NCBI GenBank assembly: GCA_964631125.1
Contig: CAZVYN010000009.1
Location: 14,761-78,760, forward strand
Direction: 5' to 3'
DNA: 64,000 nt
Origin: CAZVYN01 sp964631125
GTDB taxonomy: Bacteria > Eisenbacteria > RBG-16-71-46 > CAIMUX01
In this document: in pieces, positions 11,278-18,923 of the stretch
Numbering within the stretch: position 1 is the first letter of the stretch
Layout: each line of letters begins with the position of its first letter
The notes under the pieces: generated by a model
Databases searched by the model: none
What the model saw: only the letters and a program-made list of their open reading frames with translations
Told to the model about the DNA's origin: nothing
Position numbers and translations under genes: made by a program

Positions 11278-13137
11278 CTACTTATACCGATTCTTGATCG
11301 AACCCCAGCTCGACTCGTCGGTCGGGACCGGCGGCGGGCACGGGTTCGGTTCGCAGATCGTTCCGGAGCCGAGGAACTCGCCGACGCAGTCCTCCAAGGA
11401 CGTGATCACGCACGTGCCGTCGTCGAAGCAGCAGGCCCCCGGCGGCGGCGGACACGGATTCGGGTTACACGCGGTGAAGTCGCCCTGGAAGATCCCGCCG
11501 TTCGCATCGCAGTCCTGCTCGGAGTACGGGACGCACGAGCCGTCCTGGAAGCAGCAGGCGCCGAGCGGGAGCGGACACGGATTCGGTTCGCAGGTCGTGC
11601 CGTTGCCGAGGTAGTTGCCGCCGGCGAGCGCGCATTCCTCGGCCGAAACGACGACGCACGGGACGCCGCGCGGGACGAGGCAGCAGGCGCCGACCGGCTG
11701 CGGGCACGGATTCGGGGCGCAAGTCGTCTCGTTGCCCTGGTACTCGCCGTTGTTCTGGCCGCACTCGAGTTCAGTGACGACCTCGCAGGTCCCGCCGGCG
11801 AAGCAGCAGGCGCCCGGAGGCGGCGCGCACGCCTCGAAGTCGAGGTCAGAGAGGCCCCGCGGGATCACCTGGTAGCCGTCCGAGAACGGCGACGACGCGT
11901 CGAACTGCGTCGCCATACCGACGACCGAGAACGGACCGGTCGGGCCAGGGGTGCCGTCGATGTTCGTATCCCGATCGATGCGCAGGGTGACCGGACCCGA
12001 GCCGTCATCGACGATGACGTTCGCGTTGACGTTGTCCGCGGGCCACGGATCGCCGCCGACGACCAACACGCACTCGAGCTTGATCAGACAGCTCTCGTAG
12101 TTCTCGCCGTTGACCGACAGCTCGAACGTGGAGATGACGGTCGGCGCCGCCACCGGATTCCCGTTGGAGAGGATCGTCACGGTGAGTCCCGGCGAAGTGA
12201 TCTCGGTGCGCCCGTTGAAGTGGGCGACGGTTCCGCTCACGCGGACCTCGTCACCGATCTGAACGGACGGAACGACCGCGCCACCGAAGACGGAAATGCA
12301 GCAGTCGCCGTCCGTCAGCGTGAACTCTTGGATCGTCGGGCTATAGGTGCCCGACGCGACGGTCGCGATTCCGGTGGTCTCGATCAACTGGCCGAGATAG
12401 ATGGGCGCTCCGTTGGCGTCGTCCTGGCGAGCCTCACAGATCGTGAGCGGCCGGGCCGGACACGGCGACGGAGAGCAACTCGTGCCATCGCCGAAGTAGT
12501 TCCCGCCCTGCACACCGCAGTCGGCCCCCGTCGTCACGACGCAGGTGAAATTCGGCAGGCAGCACGCGCCCTGTCCCTGCGGGCAACTCGCGTCGTTCGC
12601 GGTCCCCGGCGTGGGCGTCGGGTCGACCTTGAAGTCCGCGAAGTTGTTGTTCGAGTCAAAACCGTCGGGGCAGCGGGCGAGCGAGTTCGGGGGGATCTGG
12701 TCGGGCGTGGACTGCCCCTCGCCGCCGAAGATGTCGTTCGCGCCGTGGTTCTCGTAACCCACCGCGTCGATCGTCGATCCCTGGAACTGCAGGAGGATCG
12801 AGTCAGGCCCGTTCTGCATGTCCGCCAAGCTGGATGGCGTGGGGATGAAATCGAAGTTCGGGACGGCGTTCGACTGCGCGATGACGAAGTAGCCATCTCC
12901 CGGAATCACTTGTCCGTCGAGGAGGATCGAGTTGTAGAGGACTCCGCCGTTTCCGTTGAGGCCGACGAGTCGGTAGCCGTCGAGCGCGAGGCCGGCCGGA
13001 CCCTTCAATTCGTACCAGCAGGCCGTGTCGGTCCCGGGTGCGTCGTAGAAGATCTCGTTGATGACAACTTGGGCCGAGACGCTGGACGCCCCGGCCAGGC
13101 TACATGCGAGCGCGGCCATCCATAGCAATTGCTTCAT
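11278..13137 (-). CDS. Secreted lamin-tail-like protein with six-cysteine repeats
   Basis: A 619-residue exported protein of unknown function. MKQLLWMAALACSLAGASSVSA is a clear signal peptide, and the start at 13137 is set by AGGAGAG upstream. After it comes a lamin-tail-like segment (VVINEIFYDAPGTD, about residues 24-190). A Cys-rich module follows (from about 195), then a middle region resembling an OB-fold/nuclease-associated domain (about 240-430). Four more modules follow of the pattern GACC-x-C-x-C-x-(T/I)C-xPxPCP, with six cysteines each. The protein ends in SSWGSIKNRYK. There is no membrane anchor, PEP-CTERM or FlgD-like domain, so the tail is a candidate sorting tag (inference). Confidence 0.75.
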   Translation of the reverse strand: MKQLLWMAALACSLAGASSVSAQVVINEIFYDAPGTDTACWYELKGPAGLALDGYRLVGLNGNGGVLYNSILLDGQVIPGDGYFVIAQSNAVPNFDFIPTPSSLADMQNGPDSILLQFQGSTIDAVGYENHGANDIFGGEGQSTPDQIPPNSLARCPDGFDSNNNFADFKVDPTPTPGTANDASCPQGQGACCLPNFTCVVTTGADCGVQGGNYFGDGTSCSPSPCPARPLTICEARQDDANGAPIYLGQLIETTGIATVASGTYSPTIQEFTLTDGDCCISVFGGAVVPSVQIGDEVRVSGTVAHFNGRTEITSPGLTVTILSNGNPVAAPTVISTFELSVNGENYESCLIKLECVLVVGGDPWPADNVNANVIVDDGSGPVTLRIDRDTNIDGTPGPTGPFSVVGMATQFDASSPFSDGYQVIPRGLSDLDFEACAPPPGACCFAGGTCEVVTELECGQNNGEYQGNETTCAPNPCPQPVGACCLVPRGVPCVVVSAEECALAGGNYLGNGTTCEPNPCPLPLGACCFQDGSCVPYSEQDCDANGGIFQGDFTACNPNPCPPPPGACCFDDGTCVITSLEDCVGEFLGSGTICEPNPCPPPVPTDESSWGSIKNRYK

Positions 13138-13496
13138 CGAAGACTCTCCTGGAAGTGGGAAGGATTTCGGCGCGGCCCGGCGCTCCGGTCGAATCCTGAC
13201 CGGACGGATCGCATTCGCGCCTGATGAGCGCACCGGGGAAGTCTAGTGGCGGCTCGGAACACGGGTCAACGCGCGCGCGGCGCTTCGCGGAGAATTCACG
13301 GCGCACTCACTCAGGATTGGCCCGCCTGCGGGGCCGGTCTTCGGCCCGGGCGACTCTGGCGCCCCCCCCTCCCGAAACGAACGAACCCAACAGTCGGTCT
13401 GTCCTTGAGTTGTCGGCCCGATCGCCCGATCCGGGATACGGAAGGTCCGCGGGGGGCCGGGCGCCGCGGTCAGAACGCATCGCACGGAGGCAGACG
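13138..13496. other. Divergent intergenic region
   Basis: 359 bases between the minus-strand secreted protein and the plus-strand histidine kinase. It should hold both promoters. I see only the two ribosome binding sites (AGGAGAG for the left gene; GGAGG at 13486-13490 for the kinase) and no convincing -35/-10 pair, repeat or RNA gene. Confidence 0.5.
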
Positions 13497-15329
13497 TTGG
13501 AATCGACAGCGCCCGCGCTGCGCGCGGCGGAGCCGACTCGTATCCGCCGTCCGCTGAGACGCCGGATCCTCTGGACCACTGCGGTTCCGCTCGTGCTCGC
13601 CCTGGGATTCTCCCTGCTCGCCATCCAGAACCGCCTGGAGCGCTACTTGGGCGAGCAGGCGGGCGCCGACCTGGACTCCGCGATCTCGGCGTTCGAATCA
13701 CGCCTCGCGACGGGGAATCAGGATCTGGCGCTCTGGGCCAAGATCGCGGCGACCACCCCCCAGGTCCGCGCCCTCCTGGTGCGCGGCGAGGCCGGCGAGG
13801 ACCTCTCCAAGATTGCCGGCATCACCGCGGAGGAGATCCGCCGAACCGCCCGCATCTCGTTCTTCCAGCTCTTCGATCAAGACGGAGCCATGATCGCGTC
13901 TTCCAGCGATCCAGCCGCCCCCCCGCTTCCGCAGCTCTTCGCCGTCGCCGCTGCCCCTTCCGAGCCGCAGCGCGGAAACGTCGTCGCAGAGGGTTCGCTC
14001 TTCCAGATCGCCAACGAGTCGGTCATCAGCGACGGCGCCGTCCGCGGATCGGTCCGCTGCGGCGTGTACGCGCCCACGTCCATCGACGCCGCCAATTTCA
14101 CCGGCGTGACGATCGCGCTGGGAGAGGCGCCGCCCGCCGACGGATCCGGCGAGGAGCGCGGGCGACGCATCCGACCGATCCCCGACCTCATCTCGCCGCG
14201 ACCGGCCGCGATCGTCTTCACCCGTTCCCTGGAAGCGGGCGAAGCGCTCATCGCTGGAGTTCGGAGCCAGCTTCTCACGATCGGTCTGCTCACCGTGCTC
14301 CTGGCGCTGGGTCTGGCCAATTGGTTGGCCGAGCGGATCACGCGCCCGCTGGAGCAGTTGGTCAGCGCCTCGACGCAGCTCGCGCAGGGCAACTATGAAA
14401 CGCCGGTTCGCTGCGACACCGACGACGAGTTGGCCGCGCTGGCCACCTCGTTCGACTCGATGCGCGGCTCGCTGCATCAACAGATCCGCCTGATCAACGA
14501 CCTCGATCAGATGAAGTCGGACTTCCTCGGGCTGGCCTCGCACGAACTCAGGACGCCCGCGTCGATCCTCCAAGGTTGCACCGACCTCTTGGCCGACAAC
14601 CCGCCCCCCGAGTTGGCCCCGGGCGGCTCGCAGCACGAGTTGCTCTTGGCGCTGCAACGCGCGAGCCGCGACCTGATCCGCGTCGTCGAGCAGGTGACCG
14701 ACATGACGTTGCTCGACCGCAGGCAGATCACACTCGGCCTGGCGCCGCTCGATCTGGGTGAGGTGGTCTGGCAAGCGGGTCGACGGCACAGCGAGGAAGT
14801 GGCGCGGCGTCACCTTGACCTCGACCTGGAGATCGAACCGGGCGCGCTGCACGTGCTGGCGAGCAAGGACCGCATCTCGCAGGCGCTCGATCATGTGGTC
14901 CACAACGCCATCCGCTTCACTCCGGACGGCGGTCGGATCGTCTTGCGCGCGCGCGCCGACAACAGCGAGGTCATCTGCGAAGTGCAGGACACCGGAATCG
15001 GCATCCCCCCGGAGGTCCAGGAACGGATCTTCGACCCGCTCTTCGAGGGGAAGCCGCTCAATCATCACCGCTCCGGCACGCTCGAGTTCGGTTCCTCCGG
15101 GCTCGGCATGGGTCTCGCGATCTGCCAGCGGATCGTGAAGGCGCACCGAGGCCGGATCGAAGTCGAATCGTCTCCGGGCCGCGGGAGCACGTTCCGCATC
15201 GGCCTCCCGCGCCTCGTCCGCTTCGAGGCGCGCCTCCTGGAGACCGCCTCGCACGATCTCCGCTCCGCCCCGCGCGACTCCGCGAGCGAGGCCGACATCG
15301 CGACCGACTCCGCCCGCCGCGCTGCCTGA
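13497..15329 (+). CDS. Membrane sensor histidine kinase
   Basis: A 610-residue hybrid-free sensor kinase. A first transmembrane segment (about residues 22-40) and a second (about 262-282) enclose a periplasmic sensor region of about 220 residues. Then come HAMP, a HisKA domain with SHELRTPAS (His349), and HATPase_c with N box HNAIRFT, G1 DTGIGIP and G2 GSSGLGMGLAI. The TTG start at 13497 is chosen because GGAGG lies 6 bases upstream; the reading frame extends further but without domain content. No response regulator gene is adjacent, so it is an orphan here. A Ser/Ala-rich tail of about 40 residues follows the ATPase domain. Confidence 0.88.
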   Translation: MESTAPALRAAEPTRIRRPLRRRILWTTAVPLVLALGFSLLAIQNRLERYLGEQAGADLDSAISAFESRLATGNQDLALWAKIAATTPQVRALLVRGEAGEDLSKIAGITAEEIRRTARISFFQLFDQDGAMIASSSDPAAPPLPQLFAVAAAPSEPQRGNVVAEGSLFQIANESVISDGAVRGSVRCGVYAPTSIDAANFTGVTIALGEAPPADGSGEERGRRIRPIPDLISPRPAAIVFTRSLEAGEALIAGVRSQLLTIGLLTVLLALGLANWLAERITRPLEQLVSASTQLAQGNYETPVRCDTDDELAALATSFDSMRGSLHQQIRLINDLDQMKSDFLGLASHELRTPASILQGCTDLLADNPPPELAPGGSQHELLLALQRASRDLIRVVEQVTDMTLLDRRQITLGLAPLDLGEVVWQAGRRHSEEVARRHLDLDLEIEPGALHVLASKDRISQALDHVVHNAIRFTPDGGRIVLRARADNSEVICEVQDTGIGIPPEVQERIFDPLFEGKPLNHHRSGTLEFGSSGLGMGLAICQRIVKAHRGRIEVESSPGRGSTFRIGLPRLVRFEARLLETASHDLRSAPRDSASEADIATDSARRAA

Positions 15330-15423
15330 TGACCAATCCCACAAGCCGCTCCTCTTCCTGGTTGTCGCGTGGCAGACTGCGCGCGCCGCGTGATCAGGTC
15401 GAGGATGTCGGAGGGCTCCAGGT

Positions 15424-16770
15424 ATGGCGACGAGACCCGCGCTGGACCGCGGTCGCATCGCCGGTTTCTGTGCGTACGACTTCGCCGACTCCGCCTTCGC
15501 CACCACGATCCTCGCGGTGCTCTTCAATCAGTACTTCGCGGGACAGGTCGCCGGCGGCGCCCAGGGCGTAGAACTCTTCGGACTGAGGCTGCCCGGCGCC
15601 ACTGTCTGGGCCTGGCTCGTCGCACTCAGCATGTCGATCGTCGTCGCGCTCGGCCCGTTCCTCGGCGCGTTGGCCGATCGGCGACGCGGCCGAATCGCCG
15701 CCCTCGCGCTCTTCTGGCTGCCCGGCGTCGTCGCGACCTTTCTCCTGCGCACGGTCGATCCGGGCGAGTGGGTCTCCGGCGGACTCCTCTTCCTCTGCGC
15801 GTTCGTCTGCTACTCGGCGGCCTCGATCTTCTACAACTCGCTCCTGCCGGAGATCGCTCCGGCCGAGCGACGGGGGCGCATCTCAGGTCTGGCCTGGGGC
15901 ATCGGCTACGTCGGCGGCGCGCTGCTCCTCGTCGTGAACCTGGTCATGCTGCGTCGTCCCGATCTCCTCGGAGCTCCAGCCGGCGCGTTCGATCTGAGGG
16001 ACTGCTTCGCGTCGGCCGGACTCTGGTGGTTCCTCTTCGCGCTGCCGCTCTTCTTCGCTTTCACGCGGCCGAGGGCCGGCGCCGTCGCCCTGCTCCCCCG
16101 TGCGACGGCATCGTTCTGGGCCGATGCCGTCGCCTCGATCCGGGAGGTTCGCGCGACCGGCCGGGCGCTGCTCCGTCAACGCAATCTGCGCACGTTCTTC
16201 CTGGCCTATCTGCTGTACAACGACGGCGTCCAGACGATCGTCTCGCTCGCCTCGGTCTTCGGCGCCCAAGAACTGGGGATGAAGCCGGAGCAACTCATCC
16301 TGCTCTTCCTCGCCATCCAAGCGACGGCGTTCATCGGATCGCTCGTCCTCGGGCAGATCGCCGATCGTCGCGGCCACCGTGGAATGCTGCTCGTCTGTGT
16401 CGTCGCGTTCACGCTCGTCTCATTCTGGGCCGCGGGGATCGGCATCTTCGGGAACGCGCTGCGCGAGTACTGGATCTTGTGCTCGATCGCCGGACTGTTC
16501 CTGGGCGGGATCCAATCCGGGTCCCGTTCTTGGGTGACGCACTGGATTCCGGAGGGACGCGAAGCGGAGTACTTCGGGTTCTTCTCGATCATGACGCGCG
16601 TGGCCGCGATCTTCGGGCCGCTCGTCTTCGGAGGGCTGCTCCTGGCGACGGGGAGCATGCGAGCGAGCATCCTCGCGGTCGCTCTCTTCTTCGTAGCCGG
16701 AGGTTCGCTCTTGTTGCGCGTGCGAAGCGACGCGGTCGCGGCCGAACGGGCGGCGCTGAGCCGCGCCTGA
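15424..16770 (+). CDS. MFS transporter, UMF1/Atg22-like
   Basis: A 448-residue inner-membrane transporter with about 12 hydrophobic segments. The opening FCAYDFADSAFATTILAVLFNQYF is the Asp-rich first helix typical of the UMF1 (Atg22-like) MFS family, and GPFLGALADRRRGR is the loop 2-3 MFS signature. LVLGQIADRRGHRG repeats that signature in the second half. The cargo is unknown; fungal Atg22 exports amino acids. GGAGGGCTCC lies just upstream of the ATG at 15424. A 13-bp tandem array with an assembly gap begins 11 bases after the stop codon. Confidence 0.85.
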   Translation: MATRPALDRGRIAGFCAYDFADSAFATTILAVLFNQYFAGQVAGGAQGVELFGLRLPGATVWAWLVALSMSIVVALGPFLGALADRRRGRIAALALFWLPGVVATFLLRTVDPGEWVSGGLLFLCAFVCYSAASIFYNSLLPEIAPAERRGRISGLAWGIGYVGGALLLVVNLVMLRRPDLLGAPAGAFDLRDCFASAGLWWFLFALPLFFAFTRPRAGAVALLPRATASFWADAVASIREVRATGRALLRQRNLRTFFLAYLLYNDGVQTIVSLASVFGAQELGMKPEQLILLFLAIQATAFIGSLVLGQIADRRGHRGMLLVCVVAFTLVSFWAAGIGIFGNALREYWILCSIAGLFLGGIQSGSRSWVTHWIPEGREAEYFGFFSIMTRVAAIFGPLVFGGLLLATGSMRASILAVALFFVAGGSLLLRVRSDAVAAERAALSRA

Positions 16771-16780
16771 CGCACCGGAT

Positions 16781-17052
16781 GGACTCAGCGAATGAATGCA
16801 GCGAATGGATGCAGCGACTGGATCCAGCGAATAGATCCAGCGAATAGATTCAGCGGAGAGATTCAGCGGAGAGANNNNNNNNNNNNNNNNNNNNNNNNNN
16901 NNNNNNNNNNNNNNNNNNNNNNNNNNNNNNNNNNNNNNNNNNNNNNNNNNNNNNNNNNNNNNNNNNNNNNNNNNGGATCCAGCGAATAGATCCAGCGAAT
17001 AGATTCAGCGGAGAGATTCAGCGGAGAGATTCAGCGGAGAGATTCAGCGGAG
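16781..17052. repeat. 13-bp tandem repeat array (interrupted by gap)
   Basis: Seven degenerate 13-base units before the gap (16781-16871) and six after it (16975-17052). The forms run from GGATCCAGCGAAT through AGATCCAGCGAAT to AGATTCAGCGGAG. The array fills the space between the MFS stop codon and the 3' end of tRNA-Glu. The 55 bases at 16820-16874 are identical to those at 16975-17029. Confidence 0.95.
16875..16974. other. Assembly gap (100 N)
   Basis: Exactly 100 Ns, a conventional placeholder for a gap of unknown size. It lies inside the 13-bp tandem array. Both flanks end in the same 55-mer, which fits contig ends from a k=55 de Bruijn graph. Confidence 0.99.
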
Positions 17053-17057
17053 AGAAA

Positions 17058-17132
17058 TGGTAGCGGTACGGGGAATTGAACCCCGGTTTGATGGCTGAGA
17101 ACCATCCGTCCTAACCACTAGACGATACCGCC
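17058..17132 (-). tRNA. tRNA-Glu (CTC)
   Basis: 75-base cloverleaf on the minus strand with encoded CCA. The acceptor stem is GGCGGTA/TACCGCT with a terminal G-U pair. The D-arm region reads TCGTCTAGTGGTTAGGA, the anticodon stem-loop GATGG-TTCTCAG-CCATC gives anticodon CTC, and the T-arm is CGGGGTTCAATTCCCCG. Confidence 0.95.
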
Positions 17133-17180
17133 ACGAACCGACGCTCTAGCTGCGCGGCTCACGCCGCAACGGCCGGCAGA

Positions 17181-18683
17181 TTACGCAACCGGCCACGAAT
17201 CGCGCAAGCCTTCCCTGCCGCTCGCGACACCGTCGCCGATCGCGCGGGGCCAGAGCGTCTGGGCCAGAGCGGAAGCCCACAGATGCAGCCACCGGTGGGG
17301 GGACCGCGTCGCCCGGTAGGCATCGGCCAGCCCGCGCTCGAGCTTCATCGCCAGGCCGGCGCATCGTGGCTGAAGCGGCGCGCGGCGCAGAAGCGACGGC
17401 TCCAGCGCTTCGGCGGCGCTCCCCTCGCCGAGATGTTCGGCCAAGAGCGGCAACAACCCAGTGGGACGCCCCTCTTCCAGCGCGGACTCCCACGCCTGCA
17501 GGCGCCGGGACTCGACGCCTTTCGCGAGCGCCCCCGGCGACTCCTGCAGACGCTCGGCGGGAGGCAGCCACCATCCGCACTCCGGCGAACGAGGGGAGAG
17601 CTCCAGCTCGGCGATCCCCGGGAGCGACCCGGCCAAGAGCAGACCGAGGATGCGTTGCCCCGGCGTGCCGAGCCGCACCAGTCGCGCGTGCGCCTGCACG
17701 CCGGTGACCAGGTGCATGCGACGATCGACATCGACCTCGGACCACTGCTGCGTGACCTGCCGCAACGACTCTTGCAGGAAGAGCAGCGTCGCGCCGAGCA
17801 CGAGCGCCTCGGCGAGATCCTCCAACGGCATTTCTCTCGCCAACGACTCGGCCACGATCGTGCGCCGCGCATCGGGCGGGCTCGAAGCCCACTCCACCGA
17901 GAGTCCGAAGAATCCCTGCGGATCACGCTCGCCGAACGCGGACTGTCCCGGCGGACGGCGCCGCGCGAGGCGCAGCAGCTCGCGACTCGCGACCTCTTGG
18001 CGACACAGTTCGTACTGCGCGCTCGGCCCATGCGCGCCCGACGCCTGCAGCCGCACGACCGGCCCGAGGACACGGGGCGCGTGCTCCCATCCGAGGCGTT
18101 GGAGCAGCGCGGCGCCCTCGACCACGCCGATGACGCGGTGGACCTCACTGGTCACGCCCTCGAGGCCGGCCGAGAGCACCAGGTCGAGCAGCGGATCCTT
18201 CGCCAACTCGCGGGCCAACCAAGCGAAGAGCGCTTCGGCCCGGTCGACGCGCGCAGACCGCACCTCCTCGAGGAATCCGTAGAGAATCTCTTCGCGACTT
18301 CCTTCGACGGCCGCGGTCTCGGCCGGCGGCCGCTTCGGCAGCGCATGGATCTCGGCGTTGACGAGCGCGATGCCGGCGAGCACCGCCGCCTCGGCCGCTC
18401 CGAGTTCGCGCGGTCCCCCGATCGAACGCAGTCGTTCACGGGTCGCGAGCACCGAGTTCTGCACCAACCACCCGTGAGGGAGCGGAGAGACATCCTCGGC
18501 CGTGCCGGAGCGGAGCGACGCGAACGCCGCCGCGCGCAGCACGTGATCGACTTTGTCTTCCTTCGCCTTGTTCAGTTTGCGCGGCGCCTCGAGCGCGAAC
18601 TTGGCGGGAGGCGTCTCCTCGATCCAACGGACCGTCTTCTCGAGAGGTCCTAGATCGTCTTGCCGCGAGCGGTGGGGCGCCAT
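17181..18683 (-). CDS. Uncharacterised helical protein
   Basis: A 500-residue protein I do not recognise. It has no signal peptide, no convincing membrane segment and no catalytic motif that I can see. The composition (Leu, Ala, Arg, Glu) and heptad-like spacing suggest an all-helical cytoplasmic protein. It has 5 cysteines and several tryptophans near the C-terminus (HRWLHLWASALAQTLW). GGGAGGCAG upstream of the ATG at 18683 supports the start. It lies between tRNA-Gln and tRNA-Glu on the same strand, with no protein partner. Reading frame length and the ribosome binding site make it a credible gene. Confidence 0.7.
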   Translation of the reverse strand: MAPHRSRQDDLGPLEKTVRWIEETPPAKFALEAPRKLNKAKEDKVDHVLRAAAFASLRSGTAEDVSPLPHGWLVQNSVLATRERLRSIGGPRELGAAEAAVLAGIALVNAEIHALPKRPPAETAAVEGSREEILYGFLEEVRSARVDRAEALFAWLARELAKDPLLDLVLSAGLEGVTSEVHRVIGVVEGAALLQRLGWEHAPRVLGPVVRLQASGAHGPSAQYELCRQEVASRELLRLARRRPPGQSAFGERDPQGFFGLSVEWASSPPDARRTIVAESLAREMPLEDLAEALVLGATLLFLQESLRQVTQQWSEVDVDRRMHLVTGVQAHARLVRLGTPGQRILGLLLAGSLPGIAELELSPRSPECGWWLPPAERLQESPGALAKGVESRRLQAWESALEEGRPTGLLPLLAEHLGEGSAAEALEPSLLRRAPLQPRCAGLAMKLERGLADAYRATRSPHRWLHLWASALAQTLWPRAIGDGVASGREGLRDSWPVA

Positions 18684-18728
18684 CGAACTGCCTCCCGGGA
18701 AACGGGACGAGCGTACAAGCTACAAGCG

Positions 18729-18758
18729 GAGAAGGCCCCCGCGAACGGAGGCCTTCTC
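18729..18758 (-). terminator. Hairpin downstream of tRNA-Gln
   Basis: GAGAAGGCC (18729-18737) pairs with GGCCTTCTC (18750-18758) across 12 bases. It lies about 50 bases past the 3' end of tRNA-Gln on the minus strand and is followed there by a weakly T-rich stretch. Confidence 0.5.
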
Positions 18759-18810
18759 GGACATCACGCCTCGGGTCACGTCTCGACGTGACCGCAGTGG
18801 CGGATCAGAT

Positions 18811-18884
18811 TGGCTGGGGAGCAGGGATTCGAACCCCGGTTCCATGATCCAGAGTCATGTGTCCTACCACTGGACGACCCCCCA
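18811..18884 (-). tRNA. tRNA-Gln (CTG)
   Basis: 74-base cloverleaf on the minus strand with encoded CCA. The acceptor stem is TGGGGGG/CTCCCCA, the anticodon stem-loop CATGA-CTCTGGA-TCATG gives anticodon CTG, and the T-arm is CGGGGTTCGAATCCCTG. A U1-A72 first pair is typical of tRNA-Gln. Confidence 0.94.
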
Positions 18885-18923
18885 GCATCACGACGCGCGG
18901 CATCCTAGCCGATGCCCTCGGCG

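Noticed and set aside
11191..13125. 644-codon plus-strand frame opposite the lamin-tail protein
   Set aside because: No signal peptide or domain; explained by codon bias on the other strand.
13497..16770. Two-component operon of kinase and transporter
   Set aside because: No response regulator is present and the transporter has its own ribosome binding site after a 94-base gap; co-regulation is not supported.
16781..17052. CRISPR array
   Set aside because: The units are 13-base direct tandem copies without spacers, and no cas genes are nearby.
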